Source of the DNA: Saprospiraceae bacterium
GTDB taxonomy: Bacteria > Bacteroidota > Bacteroidia > Chitinophagales > Saprospiraceae
DNA: 62,847 nt
Direction: 5' to 3'
Assembly (NCBI GenBank): GCA_028279185.1
Contig: JANQSS010000159.1
Coordinates: forward strand, 1 to 62,847
Shown one piece after another: positions 24,895 to 34,544 of the stretch. Within the stretch, counting starts at the first letter, position 1. The number at the start of each line of letters is the position of its first letter. The notes under the pieces are model-generated. The model searched no databases and was not told the DNA's origin. It saw only the letters and a list, made by a program, of their open reading frames with translations. Both the position numbers and the translations under genes were made by a program.

Positions 24895-26094
24895 CTACTC
24901 TTCCGTATCTAATAAGGCTGCATAAAACCCATCTCCGGCATAACCGTCGAACCCCATTCCTTTGTCTCGAATAATAATTTTATTTAATCCTTTTTGCAGC
25001 TGAATGTTTAACTGCTGACCGGCATGCCTGGGATTATCGAGAAAATCGTACCAGGCCTTAAATGTTCCTTCTACTTCCCCGGCCTTCTTTCCGTTTACGA
25101 ATACCACCAAATCATTTGTCGTGCTTAAATTCAAAATTTTGTTTGTTGGTTCATTAACATTTATTTCAGTCAAAAAATACGCGTAGACGCGATTGCTTGT
25201 CCACTCAATAATTTTTCCACTAACGACACATCCTCGACCATCGCATTCAAAATTCTGCCAAATTTTTTCATTCGGGTCTTTCGAGAGAATAGAAGTATTT
25301 TCTTCAATTTTTTCGACTGGTCTGCGATACGGACCACTCGCTTTCCAATTTGTAATAAAGCGCGAGTCGTCATGTTTTATCGTTTGAGGTTGCTGCCCCT
25401 CATACGAAAATGCATTGATCTTTCCCACGCTAATATTATCTATCCAAACGTGTGAACCAATCACTCTGGGTTCAAAACCTACTTTCCCGGATGAAAATTC
25501 GAAATAGGGAAATGTAACCTTAGGAACATCCATGTTTCCTACATAAAAATTGCAGGCATTACCAATAACTTCCGCCTTAAAGTGCTGCCATTTACCTGCT
25601 TCTATGGTATCCAGGCCCGTCAACTGAGTTCGATACTCATCATAAAGTATCCGCGAAACATGCCCATCCCTATGCGGATTAACGCGAACATAGCTGCTAT
25701 TACCTTTAATATAGATACAGCCATAATCAGCTCTCAAGTTACCGACGGTATAATTGTAGATAAAACCAAGATAATTATGCTCATATTCTGGAAAGAGCAC
25801 ATCACCTTCGACAACATAGCCTTCCCACGTTTCTGAATTTTTCATCAAAGCGAAGACATTAGGCCCTCCGGGATGCATTTCCAAAACTCGGCCATGTGAA
25901 TCATTACCGGATTCAACAATTCTAATTTTTTCGGGAATACTGACTTCCCAATTTGACAAATCATTTTCGAAATCTTCGAAAAACAGTTGATTTACAGTTT
26001 CGGTATTTTGTTCAAGAGGTTCAGAACAGCTCATGATCATCACCGGAAATAGTATGGCCATCGTGAAAAAGCAGTTACGGCAAAAGACTTTCAT
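24895..26094 (-). CDS. Lipoprotein with concanavalin/DUF1080-like sandwich
   Basis: 399 residues from the ATG at 26094, which gives a lipoprotein signal ending VMIMSC. Residues 30-210 (FEDFENDLSNWEV ... GKVGFEPRVIGSHVWIDNISV) match the jelly-roll laminin-G/DUF1080 type fold found in secreted carbohydrate-related proteins. A second beta domain (about 230-395, FVNGKKAGEVEG, LNKIIIRDKG) looks like a galactose-binding-like module. No catalytic residues recognised; surface glycan binding is a guess. Convergent with the porin, 6 bp apart. Confidence 0.7.
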   Translation of the reverse strand: MKVFCRNCFFTMAILFPVMIMSCSEPLEQNTETVNQLFFEDFENDLSNWEVSIPEKIRIVESGNDSHGRVLEMHPGGPNVFALMKNSETWEGYVVEGDVLFPEYEHNYLGFIYNYTVGNLRADYGCIYIKGNSSYVRVNPHRDGHVSRILYDEYRTQLTGLDTIEAGKWQHFKAEVIGNACNFYVGNMDVPKVTFPYFEFSSGKVGFEPRVIGSHVWIDNISVGKINAFSYEGQQPQTIKHDDSRFITNWKASGPYRRPVEKIEENTSILSKDPNEKIWQNFECDGRGCVVSGKIIEWTSNRVYAYFLTEINVNEPTNKILNLSTTNDLVVFVNGKKAGEVEGTFKAWYDFLDNPRHAGQQLNIQLQKGLNKIIIRDKGMGFDGYAGDGFYAALLDTEE

Positions 26095-26184
26095 TATTAC
26101 TTGTTTTGATACTAGTAAAAGGGTTAATCTCGGCAAATATTTTCTGTTAACATTGTCCTTTTACATATCGCACATATTTGCCGA

Positions 26185-26763
26185 TTAAATGAGATGTATA
26201 ACACCAAGCAGTGCCTTCTTTTTATCCGACTTAAACTGGAAAGCACATGTATCTAGCGAAGACTCCTCTGTATCAGCGTGCTGATGTTCTTCATCCGTCC
26301 ATTCTATGAATATGGGACGTAGTGCTTTTAAATCATATACGAGAAGAAGACTCAAATGCAGTGCATAGCCCCGATCCATAATCGCTCCATAGTGACAATC
26401 ATACAGGACTTGTCCCATAGTTGAATTGATCACCCCACTTTTTTGATCATAATGCGGACAGACAATATGGTCTGTAATTTCCATAGCCGTCGCATGCAAC
26501 CCTATAGCGTATGTATGATCGAGATCTGGATGTATTCCTTCTCGATTTTCGTCGTACTTATCCGTACCGTGTTGTAGAATTAATTTAATAAAAACATCTA
26601 CTTCGAGATCCGGGTGATCAATCATGCTAACACCACGTACAGCTATTTGACCCGTAAAATGTTGAAGCAAACAATTATCAATAAGTTGGCCTGAGACATC
26701 TAAAGATTTTACATCCTTTTTATGGTAATCTGGTAGATGTAGTTCTATTATATTTCTCTTCAT
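26185..26763 (-). CDS. Hypothetical soluble protein
   Basis: 192 residues, no signal peptide or membrane segment. It is His-rich in the middle (TYAIGLHATAMEITDHIVCPHYDQ) and ends with a charged stretch and DTCAFQFKSDKKKALLGVIHLI. No family recognised. It lies 28 bp downstream of the NHL-TPR gene on the same strand and could share its transcript, possibly as a metal-binding cytoplasmic protein (speculative). Confidence 0.65.
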   Translation of the reverse strand: MKRNIIELHLPDYHKKDVKSLDVSGQLIDNCLLQHFTGQIAVRGVSMIDHPDLEVDVFIKLILQHGTDKYDENREGIHPDLDHTYAIGLHATAMEITDHIVCPHYDQKSGVINSTMGQVLYDCHYGAIMDRGYALHLSLLLVYDLKALRPIFIEWTDEEHQHADTEESSLDTCAFQFKSDKKKALLGVIHLI

Positions 26764-26791
26764 GTGATCAGGTTATTTGCATATCAATTCA

Positions 26792-28063
26792 TTATTTCTT
26801 TTGTAATTCATTCAGGCGGGATTGAATAGTTTTGTTATTAGGATTCAATTCCAATGCGTTTTGATAAAAAGGCATTGCATTGTCCGGTTGGCCAATAATT
26901 TTATAGACTTCACCGAGATAAAAATATGGTCGCCACCGATCGGGATAAGCTTCGTTGATTAGCGCGAATAGTGCCAGCGATGCGGTTACATTCTGTTGCG
27001 CCATATATTGCCAACCTAAGGCACCTACGGGTGGCCCAATATTCTCGTTTGCGTGAAATGGGTCATTGTGGTACTTCCAAAACGCAGCCTTCGCGCCATC
27101 GATATCTCCCGCATTTATATAGTTTTTCATCAGCTGAGCGATGGTTACAACTTTTATTCGGCTCAATTCTATGGATGTCATTTCGCCACTCGTCCATTTT
27201 CCTTTAACGTTGTTAACAAATATTTCATCACTAAACGGATCAACTGCAATACCATTAGGGGCGGAAAAAGAGGCTGCAACTGCTTGTCCTTCCGTAATAA
27301 TTGGCTGTCCTGTCCCGCCCACTAATTTAAAATCACCTTCACGATTTACACGAAACACCTGATTACTTTTAATTTTTGTTACATAAATCATATCCTTATG
27401 AAAAACAAGGTGTGCATTTCCATCTGGTCCCGGAATTGTCGTGAAGACGGATGGAATGCCTTGATCATCAATTTTGATAATTTGATTTGTATTAAAATTT
27501 GCTACGTATACATCTCCTCCGTCATCGATTGTTATCCCATTTGGTCCATTAAACATTTCACCATGAGCATAGACAGTAATCGTCTTATCAGGTGATATTT
27601 TGAGGATATTATTTTCGTGATAATTACATACAAACAAATTATTTTCTTCATCAAACACCATTCCGACTGGCCCATTTAATCCATCTGATACGTATGGTGT
27701 CACATTGCTAAATCGATCAATTTTAACAATACTATGGTCAAAAAATCCCGCTTGATACAAATTGCCATTCTTATCTACGGTATTGCCAGATGAACCATAA
27801 AGTCCATCCGTAAGTAGAGTCACGTCACCGTTTCGCGAAATTTTCCAAACCGCGTCATAGAAATTGGAAACATATAAATATCCAAGTCGATCAACACACA
27901 TCCCACCTAAGCGACTGCGAGCATACAGTGTTTCATCTAGTTGAACGATTGTCACACTATCATGATACAGTTGCTGTGCCACACATGGTTGATCCCCCAA
28001 CATTGGCAAAAACATCAGTATCCAAATGAGATGATTGAGTTTATAGTTCGTCATATTATTCAA
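26792..28063 (-). CDS. Secreted NHL-repeat propeller with TPR C-terminus
   Basis: 423 residues. A hydrophobic export signal ends near CVAQQ, followed by a six-bladed NHL/SMP-30-like beta-propeller (about 50-300) in which GNTVDKNGNLYQAGF, GITIDDGGDVYVANF and GIAVDPFSDEIFVNN are the blade motifs, then TPR helices (about 335-420, YFYLGEVYKIIGQPDNAMPFYQNALELNPNN). Likely a binding or scaffold protein in the periplasm. Its ATG immediately abuts the stop of the alpha/beta hydrolase gene, implying one transcript and a shared job. Confidence 0.8.
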   Translation of the reverse strand: MNNMTNYKLNHLIWILMFLPMLGDQPCVAQQLYHDSVTIVQLDETLYARSRLGGMCVDRLGYLYVSNFYDAVWKISRNGDVTLLTDGLYGSSGNTVDKNGNLYQAGFFDHSIVKIDRFSNVTPYVSDGLNGPVGMVFDEENNLFVCNYHENNILKISPDKTITVYAHGEMFNGPNGITIDDGGDVYVANFNTNQIIKIDDQGIPSVFTTIPGPDGNAHLVFHKDMIYVTKIKSNQVFRVNREGDFKLVGGTGQPIITEGQAVAASFSAPNGIAVDPFSDEIFVNNVKGKWTSGEMTSIELSRIKVVTIAQLMKNYINAGDIDGAKAAFWKYHNDPFHANENIGPPVGALGWQYMAQQNVTASLALFALINEAYPDRWRPYFYLGEVYKIIGQPDNAMPFYQNALELNPNNKTIQSRLNELQKK

Positions 28064-29398
28064 TTATTTTTTTATGAAATTAAATTCAATTTTATTCCGA
28101 TCTTGTATGTCACTGATCTGTGCGGATAGCTGCTGATCGCCATTTAGTTGATACAAAATGCGCTGTGGAAAATCATGGATAGGGTTCTCGAACACGACTT
28201 GTTTATTACCCTCGTTAATTAATTTAAAAGCGACTGGCCATTCACTTCCTTGGACGTGGGCTAAATAAAAAACTTCATCACCGATTTTTGTTATTGTCAT
28301 TTTTTCAGAAACAACTTCCTCGTTATTTCTGATTTGAACACCAACACCATGAAGTGTTGATCCTTTTCGCGTCCATCTTTCCTCCACATAGGGCTTCTCT
28401 TTTAACTGCCAGGAGCCTTGAAGCCATGAAAGCGAATGTGGTTTATTGTCTTGGTCGTGGTTGCTTACTAAATAATTCAAAATGGCTTGATTTACCTCAT
28501 TGAAGGCTTCTTCTTGAACAAAGTGTCCAACACCAGGAAGTGTAACTAGTGTAAACCGATTATCAATAAAGTCCCAGGTATTATTGAGTCCCTTTTTGCT
28601 CGTATAGCGATCTTCTGTTCCAAAAATTAATAATGTCGGCACCGACACGTGGTCAGTACTTTGTTCAAATGGTTTTTCCAACCAGATTGCGCGTTCTTCT
28701 TTCGTGCTGATGTTAGCGCGATAATAATTGAGCATACCATCGACGGATGACCTGCGCATGGCATCTTCAAAAAATGGTCTTGCTTCTTCATCCTGCACCC
28801 ATCCTGTCAGCCAGGACACTGGCATATCATCCGATGTTTTCTTTCTAAAATCATCCATGTAAGACTGGTTACCATTCTTTTTTAATTCCTGATAGGCATG
28901 GGCCGCTGAAGGTGAAGGGTGAGTAGCATTACAAACGATAAGTTTATGGACGAGATATGGGCGCTGAATTGCCAATTGCCATGCAATCGCGCCACCCCAG
29001 TCATGTCCAATAATGACGGCTTTTTCCGACCCACAATGCTTGATCACCGTTTCCACGTCGTCCAAAAGAACAGGCATTTTATAAGCAGACACCGCAGCTG
29101 GTGCATCACTTAAATTGTAACCCCTCAAATCCATGGCAACAACTTTGAAATCACCTTTTAATGCCTCCATTTGATGCCTCCAAGTGTACCAATACTCCGG
29201 AAATCCATGCAAGAACAAGACGAGTGGACCTTCGCCAATGGCGACATAATGCAGACGGACATCTCCATTGGTAGCATAGTGATGTGACACAAGTGAGGCC
29301 ATATCACACTCCAATTCCTGACCGCTAGTGTTACCAAGTTGAAAAAGAAAAAAGAAAAGTATAATCCGCACCATAATATTTTTTGGCGCAAGTAACAT
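28064..29398 (-). CDS. Secreted epoxide hydrolase-like alpha/beta hydrolase with fused C-terminal domain
   Basis: 444 residues with a signal peptide (a start at 29374 is also possible). Residues 40-312 form an alpha/beta hydrolase of the epoxide hydrolase/haloalkane dehalogenase group: oxyanion HGFPE, nucleophile D133 in GHDWGG, acid D263 in GTEDRY, base H292 in GVGHF. Residues 320-444 (WLQGSWQLKEKPYVEERWTRKGSTL) resemble DUF6265-type lipocalin-like domains. Known members hydrolyse epoxides or esters; the substrate is unknown. It lies upstream of the NHL-TPR gene and 51 bp downstream of an AraC-type regulator. Confidence 0.87.
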   Translation of the reverse strand: MLLAPKNIMVRIILFFFLFQLGNTSGQELECDMASLVSHHYATNGDVRLHYVAIGEGPLVLFLHGFPEYWYTWRHQMEALKGDFKVVAMDLRGYNLSDAPAAVSAYKMPVLLDDVETVIKHCGSEKAVIIGHDWGGAIAWQLAIQRPYLVHKLIVCNATHPSPSAAHAYQELKKNGNQSYMDDFRKKTSDDMPVSWLTGWVQDEEARPFFEDAMRRSSVDGMLNYYRANISTKEERAIWLEKPFEQSTDHVSVPTLLIFGTEDRYTSKKGLNNTWDFIDNRFTLVTLPGVGHFVQEEAFNEVNQAILNYLVSNHDQDNKPHSLSWLQGSWQLKEKPYVEERWTRKGSTLHGVGVQIRNNEEVVSEKMTITKIGDEVFYLAHVQGSEWPVAFKLINEGNKQVVFENPIHDFPQRILYQLNGDQQLSAQISDIQDRNKIEFNFIKK

Positions 29399-29449
29399 CC
29401 TATCTAACGTGTAAGCGCCTAATCCGAACGGATTAGACCTATTATTTGC

Positions 29450-30574
29450 TCATTCTTCGACGAAGTATGCTTTTTTATAGGCTGATGGTGTTTGACCGGT
29501 TCGCTTCTTAAACGATGCATTAAAGGATGCTTTGGATCTGAACCCCGCTTCATAGCCAATGCTTAAAATTGTCCGGTTATCGAAGGACCCATCTTCCAGC
29601 ATTTTCTTCGCAGCTTCTACGCGACTTTCATTGATTAACTCATGAAATGATGTATTCATGTGAACATTTAATAATTCAGAAAGGTGGTGTGCTGAAATAT
29701 TCATTTGCTCCGCCAGGCCTGATAAGTTTAGATCCGGGTTGAGATAAGGTCTTTGACCTTGCATCAATTCATCCAGGGCCAACTTTAATGAATTTGCCTT
29801 TTCGCTCGTCAGTGACGACTTCTCATACTTTTTTCCATTTTGAATTTTTACACCGGCCAATGTTTGTGGTCTCCAAAGAGCGGCGTATCCAATTGCATAT
29901 ATCATGATCGCACCAAAACTAAGCAGACCTTTAGCTATTTGAAACAAGTAGTCATATTGAAACAAGGCAATACTTGTAAAATGAATAAAGTCAAATACCG
30001 CAAACAGCGTCATTCCAAAGACAAGATATTTTACCCAATTTTCAACGAATTTGTACCCATGCGCATGACTGCGAGTACCGCTTACCATGCGATGAACAAA
30101 ATAAATGTACAGCGTTAATTGAAGCCACTTCAGTCCTTCATTAATAAAAAAAGAAAGGGAAAATTCTGGTGGTTCTGACATGTTTTGCAATGCCCGAATT
30201 GCATTTAATTTGACATGAGACGGCTCAATAAAAAATGGAATATAATATATGGTGTGTAGCAGAAAAGGAATAAAATGAGGCCAGTTCTTATTCCAGGAAA
30301 AAACTTGTTGTTTTTTAAGTGCCCGCACATAAAACAATAATAACGGACCAAAAAGAAGAGGAAGTCCGATCGTTACAAAAAGAGCATGTGGATATTTGTA
30401 AAAAAAATGCCCAAAATAACTAGCAAATTCAGCTATCCAGGCTGACATGAGAATAATTAAAAGACTCAAGTAGACATTTGCAAGGCTTTCAGATCGCTTA
30501 AAAAACAACAAAGCCATGCCGAGAATTAGCCCTTGTACTACGGCAAATAATGCTATGTTAACCCAAAATGTCAT
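29450..30574 (-). CDS. AraC-family regulator with N-terminal membrane domain
   Basis: 374 residues. The first about 235 residues contain seven hydrophobic helices. The AraC HTH domain occupies about 265-370, with LSGLAEQMNISAHHLSELLNVHM and ILSIGYEAGFRSKASFNASFKKRTGQTPSAYKK. This membrane-sensor AraC type is common in Bacteroidota and binds DNA while tethered to the inner membrane. It sits just upstream of, and co-directional with, the alpha/beta hydrolase and NHL-TPR genes, which are its likely targets. Confidence 0.9.
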   Translation of the reverse strand: MTFWVNIALFAVVQGLILGMALLFFKRSESLANVYLSLLIILMSAWIAEFASYFGHFFYKYPHALFVTIGLPLLFGPLLLFYVRALKKQQVFSWNKNWPHFIPFLLHTIYYIPFFIEPSHVKLNAIRALQNMSEPPEFSLSFFINEGLKWLQLTLYIYFVHRMVSGTRSHAHGYKFVENWVKYLVFGMTLFAVFDFIHFTSIALFQYDYLFQIAKGLLSFGAIMIYAIGYAALWRPQTLAGVKIQNGKKYEKSSLTSEKANSLKLALDELMQGQRPYLNPDLNLSGLAEQMNISAHHLSELLNVHMNTSFHELINESRVEAAKKMLEDGSFDNRTILSIGYEAGFRSKASFNASFKKRTGQTPSAYKKAYFVEE

Positions 30575-30724
30575 TGACTATCAAAGGTAATTAATATGGC
30601 ATTCACCAGCACCCCGCCACTCCATGACAGCGCTAATACATCATTTCTGTATTGAATAAAAAAATTGAAACGACACCGCGGAACACCAATTGGCTTCGTT
30701 TTTATTATGATACGCTTTTAGGAC

Positions 30725-31582
30725 ATGATCAAACGCAATACCATATCTATCATTATGTTGATTGTATGTGCTTTAAATTCAACATACCTGTATGCCCAAA
30801 TCGACGTTGTAAGCGTAACATATACATCGGTTGACGAGTGCAATGGAGCCATAGATATCATTGCTCAAGGTACTGCGGGGCCCTTCACTTTTAAATGGCA
30901 GGGCCCAACGAATTTCATATCCAACGATGAAGACATCTACGGTCTATGCGCTGGCATATATAATGTCACCATTACAAACTGTTACAACATAGATGTCTTT
31001 CTGCATATCAATGTGCTGGAAAAGCAGGAATCTTTTCTAAAGCATGATGTATATGCTAAAATCAACGTACTGGATAGGGAGGTAGAAGTCGTTTCACCTT
31101 TAACAACAAGGATGAAAGAAGTCAAATATATTGAAAAACCACCCATGCCATTTGACACAAAATATCGTACCGCACAAGTAAATACTTCCTTTCATCACAC
31201 ATACGCGCTAAACCAAAAATATGACCTAAACGCATCGCACGAAAATTACGCCACATCGAGTTCTCAATACTATCCAAAAAAAGTCAAACCACTCCAGTCT
31301 TTGAACAAATATTTCCATCATGAAATTACAATTTATCCGAATCCATTCACCGACTACTTTGATTTAAATATTGAAAGTCCCATTGAGTCAGCGTATTCCA
31401 TCATTATAACAGACATTGGAGGTCAGGTGTACTTCACATCGAATGTGAATATTATTACCGGTATAAATCAAATACATTTGAATAGCGGATCTTTAGATCA
31501 ATTACCTTCCGGGGTCTACATAATTATGCTGAAGGAGAACGAGACTAATTTCTTCTACCAAACGACAGTCATTAAAATATAA
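30725..31582 (+). CDS. T9SS-exported protein with SprB-like domain
   Basis: 285 residues. Signal peptide ending YAQ, a short SprB-like repeat (ECNGAIDIIAQGTAGPFTFKWQGP, GLCAGIYNVTITN) and, after a low-complexity middle, a type IX C-terminal sorting domain (ITIYPNPFTDYFDLNIESP ... LPSGVYIIMLKEN). The product should be secreted or attached to the cell surface through the Por/T9SS system. No catalytic domain visible. A short AT-rich region precedes it. Confidence 0.82.
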   Translation: MIKRNTISIIMLIVCALNSTYLYAQIDVVSVTYTSVDECNGAIDIIAQGTAGPFTFKWQGPTNFISNDEDIYGLCAGIYNVTITNCYNIDVFLHINVLEKQESFLKHDVYAKINVLDREVEVVSPLTTRMKEVKYIEKPPMPFDTKYRTAQVNTSFHHTYALNQKYDLNASHENYATSSSQYYPKKVKPLQSLNKYFHHEITIYPNPFTDYFDLNIESPIESAYSIIITDIGGQVYFTSNVNIITGINQIHLNSGSLDQLPSGVYIIMLKENETNFFYQTTVIKI

Positions 31583-31595
31583 GTTTATCATTGGC

Positions 31596-32843
31596 TTAAT
31601 CACTTTTTCCGGGTGTTCTTTGTTTTATTATTCGCGCAACTAACATATACAAGCCGATACATACTAAAATAACTACCATAGTTATCAACTGAAATTTGGC
31701 TCGCCAATTTAATTGAGATGTATTTATGATCGCGTTGTGTTCCACTGCATTAGACCATGCTATAAAGACATCTGCCATTGGATGAACGCCGAATAAATAT
31801 TTCTTCCTCCCATTGAATTTCAACCCAACACCAAATGCCTCTATGCTATTTCGTAACCCCACGTATTCCTGATCAGCGGAATATTTGGCCATTGTGCGTT
31901 GCCCCATAAGTGAAGCAGCACCGCCAATTTGCCAAATAACCGGTCCGGAATCTATATGTGAATCTCCAATCGTTCCTTTCGGAAATTCGCGTATACCTGG
32001 TAAACCCAGTCGATATTCAAGAAACATCTTTTTGTATATTGAAAACTGCTGTACGGCAAAAGAGCTATCCACGTCGATTAAAAAATTTAATATCAAACTT
32101 TGGGACGACCCCTGGGCCCCTTCCATCGATTTTCCTGTTTTAGGATACACGCGATGAGGAATTAGTCCTGTCGTCTCGTCAAGCCTCAACTTAACGAGAC
32201 GAATCCAACTCTCTATTTGGTCGGAGTATGATTCAAAGCCCAATTCCTCACTATGTGCAATTGATGCCATGGCCACTACCATATCCGCTGGCCAGGCCAT
32301 ATCGCGGTATGACTCTAAATATGGAGTTCCACCTTGGCCAAACGCAGCTACAATGTCAAGACATGTTTGCTTAAATCGCTTGACGTCTTGTTTATTATGA
32401 TTATGTTTTGGTTGTAGTTTTAACTTTAGCCCCAGTAGATAATTGGACCACCCTCGATAAAATACACCAAATTTCAAAGCCATTTCCTGATTAAAAGGGC
32501 TTCGACAAACATCTGCATCTAATTGGTTTAGGGACCATGAAATTTCGGATAGTCCTTCTTCAAACAACGTTGATTTATGCGGAAGTGCTGAAATAAAATC
32601 CGCCCAAGCCAAACCGTACAATGCATGAACAAATACAAACCCTTCGGGGTATACGCGCTGCATACGAACTCCAGCATTCTTTTTGTGCAGTTGATTTTTT
32701 AAATGGTAGAGCTGAGCTTTGACACTTTGATTAACAATATAGTTATCATAGCTTGAGACTTTGGGAATGTAATAGAGTCGGGCATTGAGGTACAGAAGTG
32801 CTACAACAAGAAAAGTCAGAAAAACGCGAAAAAGCATTTTCAT
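31596..32843 (-). CDS. Membrane-anchored helical protein, (alpha/alpha)-barrel-like
   Basis: 415 residues with one TM helix at each end (about 5-22 and 385-405) enclosing a large periplasmic helical domain. Segments such as WPADMVVAMASIAHS, TGLIPHRVYPKTGKSMEGAQGSSQS and GPVIWQIGGAASLMGQ suggest an (alpha/alpha)6 barrel like linalool dehydratase/isomerase or related proteins. I do not recognise the exact family. Convergent with the T9SS gene; the next genes upstream on the same strand begin 27 bp away. Confidence 0.7.
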   Translation of the reverse strand: MKMLFRVFLTFLVVALLYLNARLYYIPKVSSYDNYIVNQSVKAQLYHLKNQLHKKNAGVRMQRVYPEGFVFVHALYGLAWADFISALPHKSTLFEEGLSEISWSLNQLDADVCRSPFNQEMALKFGVFYRGWSNYLLGLKLKLQPKHNHNKQDVKRFKQTCLDIVAAFGQGGTPYLESYRDMAWPADMVVAMASIAHSEELGFESYSDQIESWIRLVKLRLDETTGLIPHRVYPKTGKSMEGAQGSSQSLILNFLIDVDSSFAVQQFSIYKKMFLEYRLGLPGIREFPKGTIGDSHIDSGPVIWQIGGAASLMGQRTMAKYSADQEYVGLRNSIEAFGVGLKFNGRKKYLFGVHPMADVFIAWSNAVEHNAIINTSQLNWRAKFQLITMVVILVCIGLYMLVARIIKQRTPGKSD

Positions 32844-32870
32844 TGTGTCATGGTAAGTTCCGAAGCTAAT

Positions 32871-33221
32871 TTAACGGATACTCCATTCATTATATACATC
32901 TTTTCCCACTGTCTGCAATTTTGTGACGTGTCCCCCTTTCATTTTCCAAGAGCGCGCATACCATAACTCTATTTCACGACCTTGTAATTCATTATTTAAT
33001 TGATCAATTGTCAGTCCACGTTCCAGTCCGCGATTAATGTAGAAATAGCCATCGACATTTTTCAATCTTACGATAATATCATGGCTACTTCCAGCCTCAA
33101 AGTATTCGGCGGTGTCTGCTATTTTATGGCAATTCTCCGGACTTGTGTTAATAGGAATCACAAATAACATTATCACCAACAAAAATGCCAGCCCTGCGAC
33201 GGTCCAAATTTTTTTAATCAT
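32871..33221 (-). CDS. Small membrane-anchored protein, unknown function
   Basis: 116 residues: one N-terminal hydrophobic helix (about 5-22) followed by a beta-rich domain, DIIVRLKNVDGYFYINRGLERGLTIDQLNNELQGREIELWYARSW. No family name recognised. Spacing of 27 bp to the next gene suggests an operon with the 415-residue protein. Confidence 0.7.
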   Translation of the reverse strand: MIKKIWTVAGLAFLLVIMLFVIPINTSPENCHKIADTAEYFEAGSSHDIIVRLKNVDGYFYINRGLERGLTIDQLNNELQGREIELWYARSWKMKGGHVTKLQTVGKDVYNEWSIR

Positions 33222-33283
33222 TGCATGCGTTAGTTCATCATTCTTATTATAGAACGCTTAAAAAAGTGCTATGCGTTGGTTCG

Positions 33284-33790
33284 TTAAGCTGCCCATTTCC
33301 AACCATACGCACAAACCACGCCCCCTACGACTGCCATAGAAATAACCCAAAACACATAATTGGTCAAAACATACTTCCAGCTTTTGTGCTCAAAAATGGC
33401 CACGTACCCATAGAAAGGAAGCGCCATAAACAGTGACCCGAAGATTGCTCCGTGAATAACACCGTGACCAAAGTTGAGGTAGTTAAGTGCATATTCATCT
33501 AAAAAAGCTTTGGCCGTACCATCGACTAGCTGTGTGGTATCACCACCCACCATACCAAATACCCCTGATGGGTGCACACTGAAAATATAGAGCGAAAAGG
33601 CTAAAAAGACATTTAGTAAGATACTCAACAATAATTTTACCGGAGAAACAGACTTATTTGCTTGATCAGTACTAAGATTTGCAACATTTGCCCAATGTCG
33701 GCCTCCAAATAGTCTTGGGTGAAAATAAACAAATGCAATCGCGAATGGAATGAGTCCGGCGGCAAACAGTACGGGTAAGTTTGGTAGCAT
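33284..33790 (-). CDS. DUF1761 membrane protein
   Basis: 168 residues with four hydrophobic helices. The N-terminal YFHPRLFGGRHW segment and the pattern of helices match DUF1761 proteins, inner-membrane proteins of unknown role found in many bacteria. It is followed on the same strand by the small anchored protein. Confidence 0.8.
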   Translation of the reverse strand: MLPNLPVLFAAGLIPFAIAFVYFHPRLFGGRHWANVANLSTDQANKSVSPVKLLLSILLNVFLAFSLYIFSVHPSGVFGMVGGDTTQLVDGTAKAFLDEYALNYLNFGHGVIHGAIFGSLFMALPFYGYVAIFEHKSWKYVLTNYVFWVISMAVVGGVVCAYGWKWAA

Positions 33791-33900
33791 AATATCAAAT
33801 TTTAAATGAAGTAATTAATTTGATGACGAAGAACCGAAGAGAAAAGGGACAGTTAATCTTCATTTTTTGAACCGATGGGCTAGCTACCTGTTCCGCTTAT

Positions 33901-34461
33901 ATGAAACGTAATCGTAATAAACTCAGATCAATCACCGACTTATTTACCTACTATCGAACGCTTGGCTTGAAGGCTATCGAACAATTGGCAGATGAGGCTT
34001 TATTTTGGCAATACAATACCGAAAGCAATAGTGTGGCCATTATAACGAAACACTTACACGGGAACATGCTTTCACGGTGGACAAACTTCATGACAAGTGA
34101 TGGCGAAAAATCCTGGCGCAATCGTGATGGTGAATTTGAAGCCACAATAGAAAGCAGAGGCGAACTTATCGATACGTACAACGCCGGATGGGATTGCGTC
34201 TTAAGCGCATTAGAAAGTATAGATGATGAAGATTTGGACAAAATCGTCTATATCCGAAATGAAGGTCATACGGCACTCGAGGCCATCCATCGGCAACTGG
34301 GGCATTATGCTTACCATATAGGACAAATTGTCTTCATCGCAAAACAAATGCAAAATGAAGAATGGAAAACATTGTCTATTGCCCGAAACAAATCAAAAGA
34401 CTACAATTCCGCCAAATTTGAAAAAGAGAAGAAAAGGCGCTTTTTTACAGATGACGTATAA
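33901..34461 (+). CDS. DinB/DUF1572 family protein
   Basis: 186 residues. KHLHGNMLSRWTNFMTSDGEKSWRNRDGEFE and the C-terminal LGHYAYHIGQI contain the His residues that form the metal site of DinB-fold four-helix proteins. DUF1572 members are assumed to be metal-dependent enzymes, perhaps thiol transferases. It is a single gene on the plus strand. Confidence 0.86.
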   Translation: MKRNRNKLRSITDLFTYYRTLGLKAIEQLADEALFWQYNTESNSVAIITKHLHGNMLSRWTNFMTSDGEKSWRNRDGEFEATIESRGELIDTYNAGWDCVLSALESIDDEDLDKIVYIRNEGHTALEAIHRQLGHYAYHIGQIVFIAKQMQNEEWKTLSIARNKSKDYNSAKFEKEKKRRFFTDDV

Positions 34462-34544
34462 AATGGATTATTGAAATTTATCGCCAATAAATCGCACCAA
34501 TAATTCAGTCCTTCGGCTCTATAGTCACTCCAGGTTGATTCATA

